A stretch of 64,000 nucleotides of DNA from Albidovulum aestuarii. Its GTDB lineage: Bacteria; Pseudomonadota; Alphaproteobacteria; Rhodobacterales; Rhodobacteraceae. The position numbers and the translations under genes are program-made. Shown piece after piece: positions 40,943 through 49,980 of the stretch. The notes beneath the pieces are model-generated. The model was given only the letters and a program-made list of their open reading frames with translations. It did no database searches and was not told the DNA's origin. Each line of letters starts with the position of its first letter. The stretch's first letter is position 1. The stretch lies in assembly GCF_029961185.1 (NCBI RefSeq), contig NZ_JASBQQ010000005.1:1-64000 (forward strand), written 5' to 3'.

Positions 40943-41962
40943 CCTCAGATGCCCGTCCAGCCGTCCTTCGACCACATGACCGCGCAGCACATTCAGACGG
41001 ATGAAGCGCGACTCTCGAACACTCTTGTCGGCAAAGTCGATGCGCTTCACTTGGGCGGCAAGTTCAGAAACCGCCTCGACAAAATCCTTCTTCGGCTGGT
41101 GATCCGGGGCGATCGCCGCGTAGCGCGAAAAATCGACCCGGTAGGACCGGTTGTCGGGCGCGGCATTGGTATTGATCTCGACCGCGACACCGCCCAGTGC
41201 GGCGGCAACATCCTTTGCCAGTTGACCGATCTGCCAGGTCCAATCCTGCGAACCGACATTGACCTCGATAAGCGTGTCCCCATCGCGTGTCACCGCCCAT
41301 TCGATGGCGCGGGACATGTCTTCGACATGGATCAGCGGACGCCAGGGTGTGCCGTCGGACAGGACTTCGATCCGGCCTGTGCGCAAAGCGGTCGCGACGA
41401 AGTCGTTCAGCACAAGGTCGAGGCGCAGCATCGGGCTTGCCCCACAGGCGGTGGAAAACCGCAAGGATGTGACCATGAAGGCATCAGTTGCAAGTGGCCG
41501 CAGGCCTTCTTCGGTCGCGACCTTCGACCGCGCATAGGCGGTCAGCGGGTTCAGCGTATCAGTTTCCTTGCGGAAGCTGTCAGACCCGGCGCCGTACATC
41601 GAGCAGGACGAGGCAAAGACAAAACGGCGAACGCCTGCCGCGCGGGCGGCCTTTGCCGCACCGAGAACGGCTTCGGAATTGATCGCGGCCGTGGCACCTT
41701 CGAATTCCTTACCGATCGGGTCATTGGAAACGGCGGCAAGTGCCACGACCGCATCCATACCGGCGAAATCGTCCGGACCAAGATCGCGGATGTCGGCCTT
41801 GCGCTGGCTGGAAAATGCGTCGTCGGGAAACTCGTCGGTTTCAGAGCCCTTGAACCAGTTGGCATCAACCCCGTGAAGCTCAACCCCAGGCAGTGCCTGC
41901 GCCAAATGCCGGGCCGCAACCGGACCGATATAACCCCGGTGCCCGATAAGCATGATCTTCAT
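40931..41962 (-). CDS. NAD-dependent sugar epimerase/dehydratase (extended SDR)
   Basis: A 343-aa nucleotide-sugar short-chain enzyme. The start at 41962 gives MKIMLIGHRGYIGPVAARHL, the GxxGxxG NAD site. Catalytic features are SSCSMYG with the Ser and YARSKVA with the Tyr-x3-Lys pair (about residues 120-150). ALAAVSND and WRPLIHVEDMSRA are typical of the family. The exact reaction (4-epimerase, 4,6-dehydratase or reductase) cannot be told. It is divergent from rfbF, from which 191 bases separate it. Because the downstream genes lack a CDP-glucose 4,6-dehydratase, this enzyme could supply that or a later step. Confidence 0.85.
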   Translation of the reverse strand: MKIMLIGHRGYIGPVAARHLAQALPGVELHGVDANWFKGSETDEFPDDAFSSQRKADIRDLGPDDFAGMDAVVALAAVSNDPIGKEFEGATAAINSEAVLGAAKAARAAGVRRFVFASSCSMYGAGSDSFRKETDTLNPLTAYARSKVATEEGLRPLATDAFMVTSLRFSTACGASPMLRLDLVLNDFVATALRTGRIEVLSDGTPWRPLIHVEDMSRAIEWAVTRDGDTLIEVNVGSQDWTWQIGQLAKDVAAALGGVAVEINTNAAPDNRSYRVDFSRYAAIAPDHQPKKDFVEAVSELAAQVKRIDFADKSVRESRFIRLNVLRGHVVEGRLDGHLRWRG

Positions 41963-42153
41963 GATTGCATCCATGCGTCCTGTGGCCTCCACCGGCATAG
42001 CTGTAGCGCGGACCGGGTCAGTGTGCTACCCCGCGTGAGACGGGAAAGGGGTTTCACCGGCAGGGTTTGCCGGACTGGGTGCGCAGCGGGCAACAATAGC
42101 ACAGCCTTGCCGTTTTTGGTGCGTGACAGGTGTTTTACGAGGGAGTTCGGATC
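41963..42153. promoter_or_regulatory. Divergent promoter region, epimerase and rfbF
   Basis: 191 bases between divergently read sugar-nucleotide genes; both promoters must lie here. No repeat or operator was noticed. Confidence 0.4.
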
Positions 42154-42924
42154 ATGAAATGCGTCATTCTCGCTGGGGGACTCGGCACACGTTTGGCCGA
42201 AGAAACCATCCGTATCCCCAAACCCATGGTTGAGATCGGCGGCCGCCCGATCCTGTGGCACATCATGAAGATCTATGCCGCCCACGGCATCAACGACTTC
42301 GTGATCTGTTGCGGCTACAAGGGCTACATCATCAAAGAATACTTCGCGAATTATTACCTCCATGGTGCCGATGTGACCTTCGATCTGCGCCGGGGAACCA
42401 CCGAGGTCATCAACAACCAGACGGAACCCTGGCGGGTCACGCTGATCGACACGGGTCAGGAAAGTATGACTGGCGGACGTCTTCGCCGTGTGATGCCCTA
42501 TCTGATGGATGAAGAGGCCTTTTGCATGACCTACGGCGACGGCGTGGGCAATATCGACGTGACGCAACTCGTCGCCTTTCACAAGGCGCATGGGCGCATG
42601 GCCACCGTCACGGCGGTGCCGCCCGCGGCCCGTTTTGGCCGACTCGATATCGACGCGGGCAAGGTGCACGAGTTTTCCGAAAAACCTGCCGATGACGGCG
42701 GGGTCATTAATGGCGGCTATTTCGTCCTGTCGCCGAAGGTCGCGAAGTATCTGGTTGATGACGCGACGATCTGGGAACGCGCACCCCTCATGGGACTTGC
42801 GCGCGAGGGCGAACTGATGGCCTTCGAGCATCGCGGCTTTTGGCAACCGATGGATACGATCCGCGAGCGGCAGGAGCTTGACGCGCTCTGGGCGAGTGGT
42901 GAGGCGCCATGGAAGATCTGGTAG
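42154..42924 (+). CDS. rfbF: Glucose-1-phosphate cytidylyltransferase
   Basis: A 256-aa nucleotidyltransferase. The nucleotide-binding opening VILAGGLGTRLAEET, with IPKPMVEIGGRPILWHIMKIY, is the hallmark of RfbF, which makes CDP-glucose from CTP and glucose-1-phosphate. TYGDGVGNIDV supplies the metal-binding Asp, and the final GFWQPMDTIRERQELDALW is typical. Length is that of the family. Start ATG at 42154. The product feeds CDP-linked deoxysugars or branched sugars of a surface glycan. The next gene, a C-methyltransferase, fits such a pathway. The usual next enzyme (RfbG) is not in the window. Confidence 0.93.
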   Translation: MKCVILAGGLGTRLAEETIRIPKPMVEIGGRPILWHIMKIYAAHGINDFVICCGYKGYIIKEYFANYYLHGADVTFDLRRGTTEVINNQTEPWRVTLIDTGQESMTGGRLRRVMPYLMDEEAFCMTYGDGVGNIDVTQLVAFHKAHGRMATVTAVPPAARFGRLDIDAGKVHEFSEKPADDGGVINGGYFVLSPKVAKYLVDDATIWERAPLMGLAREGELMAFEHRGFWQPMDTIRERQELDALWASGEAPWKIW

Positions 42925-42965
42925 GCGGTAAAAAAGAAGTTCTGGTGAAATCTGGAGTTGGACGT

Positions 42966-44204
42966 GTGACGAGTTTCCCGAAATGCCGTAATTGCGGCGC
43001 TGAAATGCCGCTGACGCTGGTCGATCTCGGCCTTTCGGCGGTAGCAAATTCCTATGTACCGATTGATCGCGCCGATGCGCCCGAACCGCGCTATCCACTG
43101 CATGTGCGCGTCTGCGAAGCCTGCTGGCTGGTTCAGGTCGATGAGGACGTGCCACCGGAAAAGATCTTCACCAAGGACTACGCCTATTTTTCGTCTTTCT
43201 CGTCAAGCTGGCTTGCCCATGCCCGCGCCTATGCCGAGATGATGACCAACCGTCTCGGCCTCGGGTCCGACAGTCTGGTGATCGAAATTGCGTCGAACGA
43301 CGGCTACCTTCTGAAGAATTTCGTAGCCGCTGGCATCCCGGTTCTGGGGATCGAGCCCTCGGGGTCGGTCGCGGCAGCCGCCGAAAAGATCGGCGTGCCG
43401 ACACTGGTGGAATTTTTTGGCGCAGACCTCGCCAAGCGGCTTTTTGACGAGGGCAGGCGGCCCGACCTGATCTGTTCGGCCAATGTACTGGCCCATGTTC
43501 CCGATATCGACGACTTCGTCGCGGGTGTGGCCGCGCTTCTGACCGGAGACGCCGTCTACACGGTCGAATTCCCACACCTTCTGCGGCTCATCGAAGAGGT
43601 GCAGTTCGACACGATCTATCACGAACATTATTCCTACCTCTCGTTACTCGCGGTCGAGGGAATATTTACCAAACACGGTCTGCGCGTCTTCGATGTCGAG
43701 GAACTGCCGACCCATGGTGGCTCGCTCCGGGTCTTCGCCTGCCGAAATGAGGCGAGCCATGCCGAGGGGCAGGGGGTCGCTAAGGTCCGCACCGACGAGG
43801 CAACGGCACATCTGAACAGCGCCGAGGGGTATCAGGGCTTCTCCGAACGCTGCGAAGCCGTGCGCGACGGGCTGCGCAATTTCCTCGACCGGGCCCGCGC
43901 CGATGGCAAGCTGGTCGCGGCCTATGGGGCGGCCGCCAAGGGCAATACGCTCCTGAACTATTGCGGCATCGGTCCCGACCTTGTCTCCTATTGCGTCGAT
44001 CGCAACCCGGCCAAGCAGGACACGCTTTTGCCCGGCAGTTCCATTCCGGTCTTCGACGTGCCGAAGCTCACCGAGCTGCCCCCCGATTTCGTGCTGATCC
44101 TGCCCTGGAACCTGAAATCCGAGATCATTGCCCAACTCAAGCAGATGGGCCTCAGCAATACGCGCTTTGTCACGGCAGTGCCCTCGATCAAGGTCACGGC
44201 ATGA
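42966..44204 (+). CDS. Sugar C-methyltransferase (NovU/TylC3-like)
   Basis: A 412-aa SAM-dependent enzyme with three parts. A zinc domain (about residues 5-60) carries CRNC and CEAC. The SAM domain (about 85-240) has VIEIASNDGYLLKNFVAAG, and the C-terminal part has AYGAAAKGNTLLNYCGI. It should methylate a carbon of a nucleotide-linked keto-deoxysugar. A longer frame starts with ATG at 42909 and overlaps rfbF by 16 bases; the GTG at 42966, which follows GGAG by 8 bases and directly precedes the zinc domain, is preferred. The next gene overlaps its stop by 4 bases. Confidence 0.85.
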   Translation: MTSFPKCRNCGAEMPLTLVDLGLSAVANSYVPIDRADAPEPRYPLHVRVCEACWLVQVDEDVPPEKIFTKDYAYFSSFSSSWLAHARAYAEMMTNRLGLGSDSLVIEIASNDGYLLKNFVAAGIPVLGIEPSGSVAAAAEKIGVPTLVEFFGADLAKRLFDEGRRPDLICSANVLAHVPDIDDFVAGVAALLTGDAVYTVEFPHLLRLIEEVQFDTIYHEHYSYLSLLAVEGIFTKHGLRVFDVEELPTHGGSLRVFACRNEASHAEGQGVAKVRTDEATAHLNSAEGYQGFSERCEAVRDGLRNFLDRARADGKLVAAYGAAAKGNTLLNYCGIGPDLVSYCVDRNPAKQDTLLPGSSIPVFDVPKLTELPPDFVLILPWNLKSEIIAQLKQMGLSNTRFVTAVPSIKVTA

Positions 44205-45076
44205 AACGAAAACGCGTTCTTCTGACCGGTGCGTCCGGTCTGATCGGACGCCAGACCTCCACTGCGCTTGCCGCACTCGGGTTCGATGTCATCCCCGTGT
44301 CGCGGCGCGGCCCGGGCCTGCGCGGTCATCTGCTGGCCGATCCCGAGGCTGTGGCATCCGCCGCCCATGCTGATCACATGGTGCACCTCGCCTGGCATGA
44401 CGGGCCCGGCCGGATGAACGCTCCTGCCAATCTCGATTGGGTAGGCGCAAGCCTTCGGCTTCTCAGTGCTTTTGCTGCTGCCGGTGGTCGTCGCGTTGTG
44501 ATGGTCGGCAGTTGCGCCGAATACGACTGGCAGGGGCCGGGACGGATGGATGAGGCGACACCCCTCCGCCCTGCCTCGATCTACGGCGCCGCCAAGGCGG
44601 CCACGGCGCTTGCCTCGATCGCTGGCGCACAGACTCTCGGCCTGTCGCTCGCCTGGGCGCGACCCTTCTTCTGCTACGGCCCGGGCGAACCCGAAGGGCG
44701 GCTGATTGGCGATCTTGTCCGGGGGCTGGCGGCGGGTCAGCCAATCGCCTGCACCGACGGACTTCAGCGCCGTGACTACCTGCATACCGACGATCTGGGC
44801 CGGGCATTGGCCGAGCTCATGGAAAGCCCGGTCGAAGGCCCGGTGAATGTCGGCTCGGGCGAGGCCATTGCGGTGCGCGACCTCATCGGTGCGTTTGCCC
44901 GCGCCGCGGGGCGCGAAGACCTGATCCGGCTCGGTGCGATTGACCGCAGGCCCGACGATCCCCCACTGATTGAGGCGGATGTGACGCGGCTGCGCGAAGA
45001 GGTGGGTTTTGCGCCCCGTTTCGATCTTGAAAGCGGCGTTCGTGCCGTGCTGAAGGCCGAGGGGATAAACCCATGA
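44201..45076 (+). CDS. NAD-dependent epimerase/reductase of a nucleotide sugar
   Basis: A 291-aa extended SDR. It opens with VLLTGASGLIGRQT (the NAD site) and contains VMVGSCAEYDWQG and SIYGAAKAA with the Tyr-x3-Lys pair. RRDYLHTDDLGRALAELM is the usual substrate-domain motif. The start overlaps the methyltransferase stop by 4 bases and the stop overlaps the GtrA start by 4, so translation is coupled. A role in finishing the CDP-sugar made by the upstream enzymes is likely. Confidence 0.88.
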   Translation: MKRKRVLLTGASGLIGRQTSTALAALGFDVIPVSRRGPGLRGHLLADPEAVASAAHADHMVHLAWHDGPGRMNAPANLDWVGASLRLLSAFAAAGGRRVVMVGSCAEYDWQGPGRMDEATPLRPASIYGAAKAATALASIAGAQTLGLSLAWARPFFCYGPGEPEGRLIGDLVRGLAAGQPIACTDGLQRRDYLHTDDLGRALAELMESPVEGPVNVGSGEAIAVRDLIGAFARAAGREDLIRLGAIDRRPDDPPLIEADVTRLREEVGFAPRFDLESGVRAVLKAEGINP

Positions 45077-45498
45077 TCCTCGCCCTGCGGGATCGCCCCG
45101 GTCTTTGGCGTTTCGTGAAATTTCTCATCGTAGGTGTTGTGAACACCGCATTCGGCTGGGTGATCTACGCCCTGTTGCTGCGGCTTGGCGGACTGCCCTG
45201 GCAGTTGTCGCTGGCGCTTGCCTATGTGATCGGAGTCCTGTGGAACTTCATCACCCATGCCCGCATCGTCTTCAAGACCAAGGGTCTCGGTCGCTTGCCG
45301 GCCTATATCCTCGCTTACGTCGCGGTTTTCTGGCTGAACAAATGGGTGCTGAGCCTTCTCATCGCGGCAGGATTGTCGGAACTTTGGTCACAGGCCCTGT
45401 TGTTGCCGCCGATGGCGATCGTGACCTTCTTCCTGATTTCCTACGTTCTGACCGACGAAGTTCCGCTGGTTACGGGACGTCGGGGCAGGGGTAATTAA
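45073..45498 (+). CDS. GtrA-family membrane protein (1)
   Basis: A 141-aa, four-helix protein of the GtrA family. Evidence is FVKFLIVGVVNTAFGWVIYALLL and the third-helix block ALAYVIGVLWNFITHARIVFK. GtrA proteins move or handle polyprenyl-phosphate-linked sugars, pairing with a GT2 and a GT-C enzyme; the first such pair here is the GT2/GtrA set near 50-51 kb. It closes the CDP-sugar operon and converges on a PepSY gene. Confidence 0.85.
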   Translation: MILALRDRPGLWRFVKFLIVGVVNTAFGWVIYALLLRLGGLPWQLSLALAYVIGVLWNFITHARIVFKTKGLGRLPAYILAYVAVFWLNKWVLSLLIAAGLSELWSQALLLPPMAIVTFFLISYVLTDEVPLVTGRRGRGN

Positions 45499-45503
45499 GG
45501 CAG

Positions 45504-45524
45504 CCCTCTACCGGAAAAAGAGGG
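45504..45524. terminator. Possible shared hairpin between GtrA and PepSY genes
   Basis: CCCTCT-9 bases-AGAGGG, a 6-bp perfect stem between two convergent genes and partly inside the PepSY C-terminal codons. It lacks a good T-run, so it is weak. Confidence 0.35.
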
Positions 45525-46740
45525 TGTAAAGCACGTTGCCAAGCCCCCAGGCGATCAGACCAACTGACATCCAGGCACCCAGCCCGTAGGGCCCCATCGC
45601 CCGCCAGGTCCGGCCAAATGCCGAACGCGCGGGCCCGGTCGGGCGTTTTGCTTCCATCGCGCTCAATCGCTTTGCGTTGATGACTATGCCGATGATGGCC
45701 AACACCGTCAGAGCAATGCCAAAACCGGTATACAGGACCTTGGTCGTCAAGCCGCCCCAGAGACCGAAGTGGATCGGGTCGGCGGCAGCCGCGATGCGCT
45801 GATGCAAGGACAAGTCTTCGGCGCGCTGAATTCCAACGACTTTGAGCGTTTCAGGATCGATATGCACCGAGTTCTGCCGTTCGGTCACAAGAATGGCGGT
45901 GGCCTGACCCATCACTACGATCGGGTCGAACTTCATCCGCGGAAGTCGGACCTCGGAAGCCTGCAGTCGCGGCAAAGCTTTGGTAGCCAGTTTGACTGAC
46001 GCGTCGACCTGCGCGCCGTCAAACCCGTCTGGCAGCAGCACCTGGCGTTTTTCGGTCCGGAAGTTTGCCTCGGTCCGAACGCCCAGCCCCACCAGTTCGA
46101 CAAAGTACCAAAGCGAGGTCAGCACCAGCGGCACAAAGAATACCAGTGACCAGACGCCGATGAGACGGTGCACATCGCTGTAAAAGGCCCGACTGCTGCC
46201 GGATCGCCGCGGCCAGCGGAAGAAGCCGGTCCAGAACCGGCGATAGCTAAAAATTCCGGCAATTACTGCCGCAGCCAATGGCAGTGAAAATACCGTGACC
46301 AACAGCCGTCCCTTGTCCCCGGGTACGAACAGCCGCTCATGCAATTGCAGCATCAAGTCGTGGAAACTGAACTGTCCGCCAGGGCCAATCGCGCTGCCCC
46401 GATACGGGTCCACCAGGATTGCCCGACCGTCTTTTCCTTCGGGATTCATCATGACCACAGTGTCGGCAATCCCGGCATTGTGTGACCGGATCATTCTCAC
46501 GATGGACCATCCCGGGCTGCTTTCTGCCGCCGCGTCGTAGATCCGTCCCCAACTCAGCTTGCCGCCCGGGGCCGTTTCGACATGCCGGTTGGGATTGAAA
46601 GCCTGGTCAATCTCGGCCGAGAAAACCAGCAGAGTGCCGGACAGGAACATGAAAGCCAGAAACAGTGATACCGTCAGGCCGAAGAATGAATGCAGCCGGT
46701 GCCAGTTGATGCGGCTTCGCGGTTTGTCTGACACAGTCAT
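45508..46740 (-). CDS. PepSY-associated transmembrane protein
   Basis: A 410-aa inner-membrane protein of the PepSY-TM type, often iron- or siderophore-linked. It has four helices (SFFGLTVSLFLAFMFLSGTLLVFSAEIDQAFNP at the start, VTVFSLPLAAAVIAGIFSYRRFWTG, HRLIGVWSLVFFVPLVLTSLWYFVE and VLYTGFGIALTVLAIIGIVINAKRL). Periplasmic loops carry the PepSY-like folds, including the LHERL and SLHQRI segments. No TonB receptor or siderophore gene is nearby, so its role is unclear. It ends 10 bases from the convergent GtrA gene. Confidence 0.85.
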   Translation of the reverse strand: MTVSDKPRSRINWHRLHSFFGLTVSLFLAFMFLSGTLLVFSAEIDQAFNPNRHVETAPGGKLSWGRIYDAAAESSPGWSIVRMIRSHNAGIADTVVMMNPEGKDGRAILVDPYRGSAIGPGGQFSFHDLMLQLHERLFVPGDKGRLLVTVFSLPLAAAVIAGIFSYRRFWTGFFRWPRRSGSSRAFYSDVHRLIGVWSLVFFVPLVLTSLWYFVELVGLGVRTEANFRTEKRQVLLPDGFDGAQVDASVKLATKALPRLQASEVRLPRMKFDPIVVMGQATAILVTERQNSVHIDPETLKVVGIQRAEDLSLHQRIAAAADPIHFGLWGGLTTKVLYTGFGIALTVLAIIGIVINAKRLSAMEAKRPTGPARSAFGRTWRAMGPYGLGAWMSVGLIAWGLGNVLYTLFFR

Positions 46741-46804
46741 CTTCCCCTGAAAAATGGTTGTATTCTATTTGTTTGAGTACCGCCCGCAATACGGTCAGCA
46801 GCCA

Positions 46805-48706
46805 TCAGCGTTCCTTCGGCCGCAGCAGGACCTCGGGCCCGAAAGGTTCCGTCAGTTCGTCCAACTCGTAGTTCTCGCGCAGATAGGCGCCTGTGGTCCG
46901 GTCACGCGCCTCGTTCAGTAAACGTGCCTCTAGATCGGCCTGAGTGAAATGTACCGAAGTCAGCCAGCTTCCCAGCCGTGGAATCGGGGCAAGTTCGGCC
47001 ACCTCGGGTTCGTCCTCTCCATCGAACACACGGCGGTAGTCAGACTTCGACATGACGACGAATGCATCTGTGTGACGCTTCAGAAACTCCGCCCCCGGGT
47101 CCGGCAGTTCGGAATACATCAGCGCGTCGAGCGGGAAGTAATCCGAACAGGCACCGATGCGCGGCGCGACGATCCAGGCAGTGCCATAATAGAGAACGGG
47201 CCGGTCCATCCGGGCGGGGTCCGCCAGATAGCGGCCGATGGCGGTCAGTTTTGCATCCGGTCGTGAGTGCTCTGCCTCGGCGCTGAGCCCCCGAAAATCA
47301 CCGGGCCTGAACTCGGCCAGTTGGACACCTCTCAGCATATCCTCGGCTCCGCGTATGTAGGCACGCGCATAGCGTTTGCCGGAACTGTAGATCCCCGGCA
47401 GATAACTTAACCCGGCAATTGCAATCAGGATCACCGCCGCCTTTCGTGCCTGCAGGCTGACCGAAACCGTCCGTCTGCCAAGTGGCAGCAGAAACGCGAA
47501 GAACAATGGTGTAAAGGCTGCACCAAGGTGCCAGTGATCGGCGCGCGTAAGGCCGCTTTTCAGCGCGACCAGCGCAAAACCCAAAGCGCCGATAAGAAAC
47601 AGATCGCCCATCGACGGGCCATGCCTGAGCCGGGTCAGCCCGCAACCGACAGCAAGACAGGCAAGCACGAGGAGCGAGAACAGGGCAAGCGAGTTCAGTG
47701 TCCAGTAATAGGAAAAACTCACATGACCCTGCGACATAACGCTGACGACGCGCTTCATGGTCTCCACATAGTACGGCCAATCCGAACCCAGCATGGCAAA
47801 GATGCCCGCCGCCCAGACCGCGAGCGCCCCAAGCGCAATGATCGGGCCGCTGACCAGGGCCCGGCGCCGGTCAGGGCCGAATAGCAGGGCCGCGTATATC
47901 AGTCCGATACCGAACAGCGCGGCGGCGGCATATTCATGCGAATAGGTGGCGTAAAGCCCGATGAGAACCGCAACGGCGAGGTTCATGCGCAGATCAAAGG
48001 GCCGCAACGCCGCCATGAGCAGCGCAAAGACCGCCACAAGCCGCCTGAGCGCGCTCCAGTTCACACCCAGAAGCGTGTCGAACAGAAAGGGCAGCAGCAG
48101 CAGGAAAACCAGATAACGCCGCCGCCGGTCGGCGATGGCCAGTTGCAGCACCGCCATCAAAAGCGTGAACTGAACCGCTTCCTGCACCGCAAGGAAGCTG
48201 AAGTAAGAGGTCACCGAAACACCGAAGGCCTGCCCCCACCACCAGAGCGAATAGATCATCGCCGGGCCATAGAGGAACTCGAAATCCCGGAACGGCACCT
48301 GCCCGCAGGCCATGCGGAAGAGAGCGGTGATAAACCCGTGATCTTCCGTCAGCGGGGCGTAGCGGGCCAGAAACAGCGGGAAATAGGCCAGAAAGAACAG
48401 TGCGAAAACCGCCAGCAATTCCCAGGCGACCAGCCGTCCGCAACCCGGTGACTCTTCCGGGACGGCGGATGCCGTCCTGCCCCAGAACGCGGCGGCCGTG
48501 ATCACAGTCAGCGACCATATCAGTGCCACCGAATAGGCAAGGGGCGCGTTGTAGCCAAGCGCCAGCGCGGCACTGACAACTTCGGTCGTCGGGTTGGCTT
48601 GGATTAGCCTCGGCAGCAGGCCAAGAGACACAACATATCCGGCAAGACCCACCGCTACGGCGATCGTCAGTCGGCGCCCCGTCCACATCATGCCGGAGGT
48701 TCCCAC
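46805..48706 (-). CDS. Polytopic GT-C-like membrane protein (1)
   Basis: A 633-aa membrane protein with about twelve hydrophobic helices. A soluble C-terminal domain (about 480-633) probably lies in the periplasm. The segment MACGQVPFRDFEFLYGPAMIYSLWWW resembles the first-loop region of GT-C-type lipid-linked sugar transferases, and TEDHGF upstream could hold the acidic pair. A true transferase activity is not proven. The open frame starts with GTG at 48706; ATG at 48691 is a good alternative. It follows a UbiA gene on the same strand. Confidence 0.65.
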   Translation of the reverse strand: MGTSGMMWTGRRLTIAVAVGLAGYVVSLGLLPRLIQANPTTEVVSAALALGYNAPLAYSVALIWSLTVITAAAFWGRTASAVPEESPGCGRLVAWELLAVFALFFLAYFPLFLARYAPLTEDHGFITALFRMACGQVPFRDFEFLYGPAMIYSLWWWGQAFGVSVTSYFSFLAVQEAVQFTLLMAVLQLAIADRRRRYLVFLLLLPFLFDTLLGVNWSALRRLVAVFALLMAALRPFDLRMNLAVAVLIGLYATYSHEYAAAALFGIGLIYAALLFGPDRRRALVSGPIIALGALAVWAAGIFAMLGSDWPYYVETMKRVVSVMSQGHVSFSYYWTLNSLALFSLLVLACLAVGCGLTRLRHGPSMGDLFLIGALGFALVALKSGLTRADHWHLGAAFTPLFFAFLLPLGRRTVSVSLQARKAAVILIAIAGLSYLPGIYSSGKRYARAYIRGAEDMLRGVQLAEFRPGDFRGLSAEAEHSRPDAKLTAIGRYLADPARMDRPVLYYGTAWIVAPRIGACSDYFPLDALMYSELPDPGAEFLKRHTDAFVVMSKSDYRRVFDGEDEPEVAELAPIPRLGSWLTSVHFTQADLEARLLNEARDRTTGAYLRENYELDELTEPFGPEVLLRPKER

Positions 48707-48740
48707 ACGTTCAGGTTTCTATGCCGACGCATGCTCATCC

Positions 48741-49688
48741 CTACCGGAAAGGGGCCGACGTCGCGACCCACACGCTGATGCCGATCGCGACAAGGCAGAT
48801 CTGGCTTGCCCGGTCGCGAAAGGCAAAGACGATCGGATCGTCATGCATATTGCCGCGATGGGCCACCATGACCATGCGGGTGATCCAGAAGAAGAGGATC
48901 GGGCAGATCGCCAGAAGCGCCACACGGAACGGATAAAGTTCAGCCACGGCATGCGACTCGATGTAAAGCGCCATGACCAGAACGGCGACGTAACCGGCCG
49001 AAATTCCGATCTGTGAGATCAGTGGCAGGTCGTCCACCCGGTATCCCCGGCCTGCCGCCCCGCTCTTGCCTCTGCTCAGACCATCGACGAGTTCGGCCTG
49101 ACGCTTGACGGCGGCCAGCGACGAGAAGAAGAAGCCCGAAAAAGCCAGAAGCCAAACCGACAGGCCGATCTCTGTCGCTGCGGCACCGGCCAGAATCCGT
49201 GTCGTATAAAGCCCTGCCAGCAACCATATATCGAGTATCGGCTGGCGTTTGATCACCAGTGAATAGGCCAGTGTCGCCGCGTAATAGCCCGCTGCGACCA
49301 GCGCCAGCATCAGGCTGGTCCAGATTGCCAGGCCAAATCCAGCAACCAGAAGCGTCGTGGCCATCCATCGCGCATGCGAAAGCGGCACAGCGCCCGAAGC
49401 GATGGGCCGGAACCGCTTCCGGGGATGGGCGCGATCGGATTCCAGATCCAGCAGATCGTTCAGAACATAGACGCTCGACGCGATCAGGCAGAAGGCGCAA
49501 AACGCGGCGAGGCTTTCGGAAAACGTCACCATGTCGAGCCGGTGTGCCGCCAGCATCGGCACGAAGATCAGGACGTTCTTGGCCCATTGATGGGGACGTA
49601 TTTCATACAGATAGGGCAGAAGGCCGGAACGCGCGCCTGCCGCGGTTTCCTCTTCACTGACCAATACCCTGCTCCAAATCGCCCGCAA
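48741..49688 (-). CDS. UbiA-family polyprenyl-phosphate phosphoribosyl transferase-like (Rv3806c/NoeC type)
   Basis: A 315-aa membrane enzyme. The motif block IRPHQWAKNVLIFVPMLAAH, then SSVYVLNDLLDLESDRAHPRKRFRP, with NDxxDxxxDR and the Arg-Pro at the end, is that of the UbiA subgroup including mycobacterial Rv3806c and Azorhizobium NoeC. Members make decaprenyl-phosphate-5-phosphoribose, the precursor of lipid-linked arabinose. It has nine or so helices. The frame begins with TTG; a TTG at 49664 is an alternative. It is next to GtrA, GT2 and UGM-like genes, which fits polyprenyl-phosphate sugar chemistry. Confidence 0.8.
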   Translation of the reverse strand: MRAIWSRVLVSEEETAAGARSGLLPYLYEIRPHQWAKNVLIFVPMLAAHRLDMVTFSESLAAFCAFCLIASSVYVLNDLLDLESDRAHPRKRFRPIASGAVPLSHARWMATTLLVAGFGLAIWTSLMLALVAAGYYAATLAYSLVIKRQPILDIWLLAGLYTTRILAGAAATEIGLSVWLLAFSGFFFSSLAAVKRQAELVDGLSRGKSGAAGRGYRVDDLPLISQIGISAGYVAVLVMALYIESHAVAELYPFRVALLAICPILFFWITRMVMVAHRGNMHDDPIVFAFRDRASQICLVAIGISVWVATSAPFR

Positions 49689-49980
49689 CCTTAACAGTCA
49701 AACCGGCCATATACCGTGCCAACCCGCTCCAGTTTCATGGCGCGCGACGAATTTGGCAACCGGAAGATGGGCCGCAGCGTGTAGGCGGCCTTTTTCAAAT
49801 GATTTCGGGGGCAGGGCGATACCGATGTCGAAACAATCCTGCGTGCTGTTAGTTGGTGTTGACCCTGGGATACCATCCGGCGGCTTTGATTGCCCAAGGT
49901 CAAGGATGCGGTAGAAAGCCCTTGAAGTTCAGCCTATTGTGGCGGGGATTTATTGGCGCAGCCGTTCAGGACCTATTGAT
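49689..49980. promoter_or_regulatory. Divergent region between the UbiA and GT2 genes
   Basis: 292 bases that should hold promoters for the minus-strand UbiA gene and the plus-strand GT2/GtrA/UGM-like operon. An AGGA at about 49968 precedes the ATG at 49981. No gene or clear operator was found. Confidence 0.4.

Noticed and set aside
40847-42157. A 436-codon plus-strand open frame
   Set aside because: It lies opposite the well-supported epimerase gene and into rfbF, and shows no family motif. It is a high-GC antisense frame.
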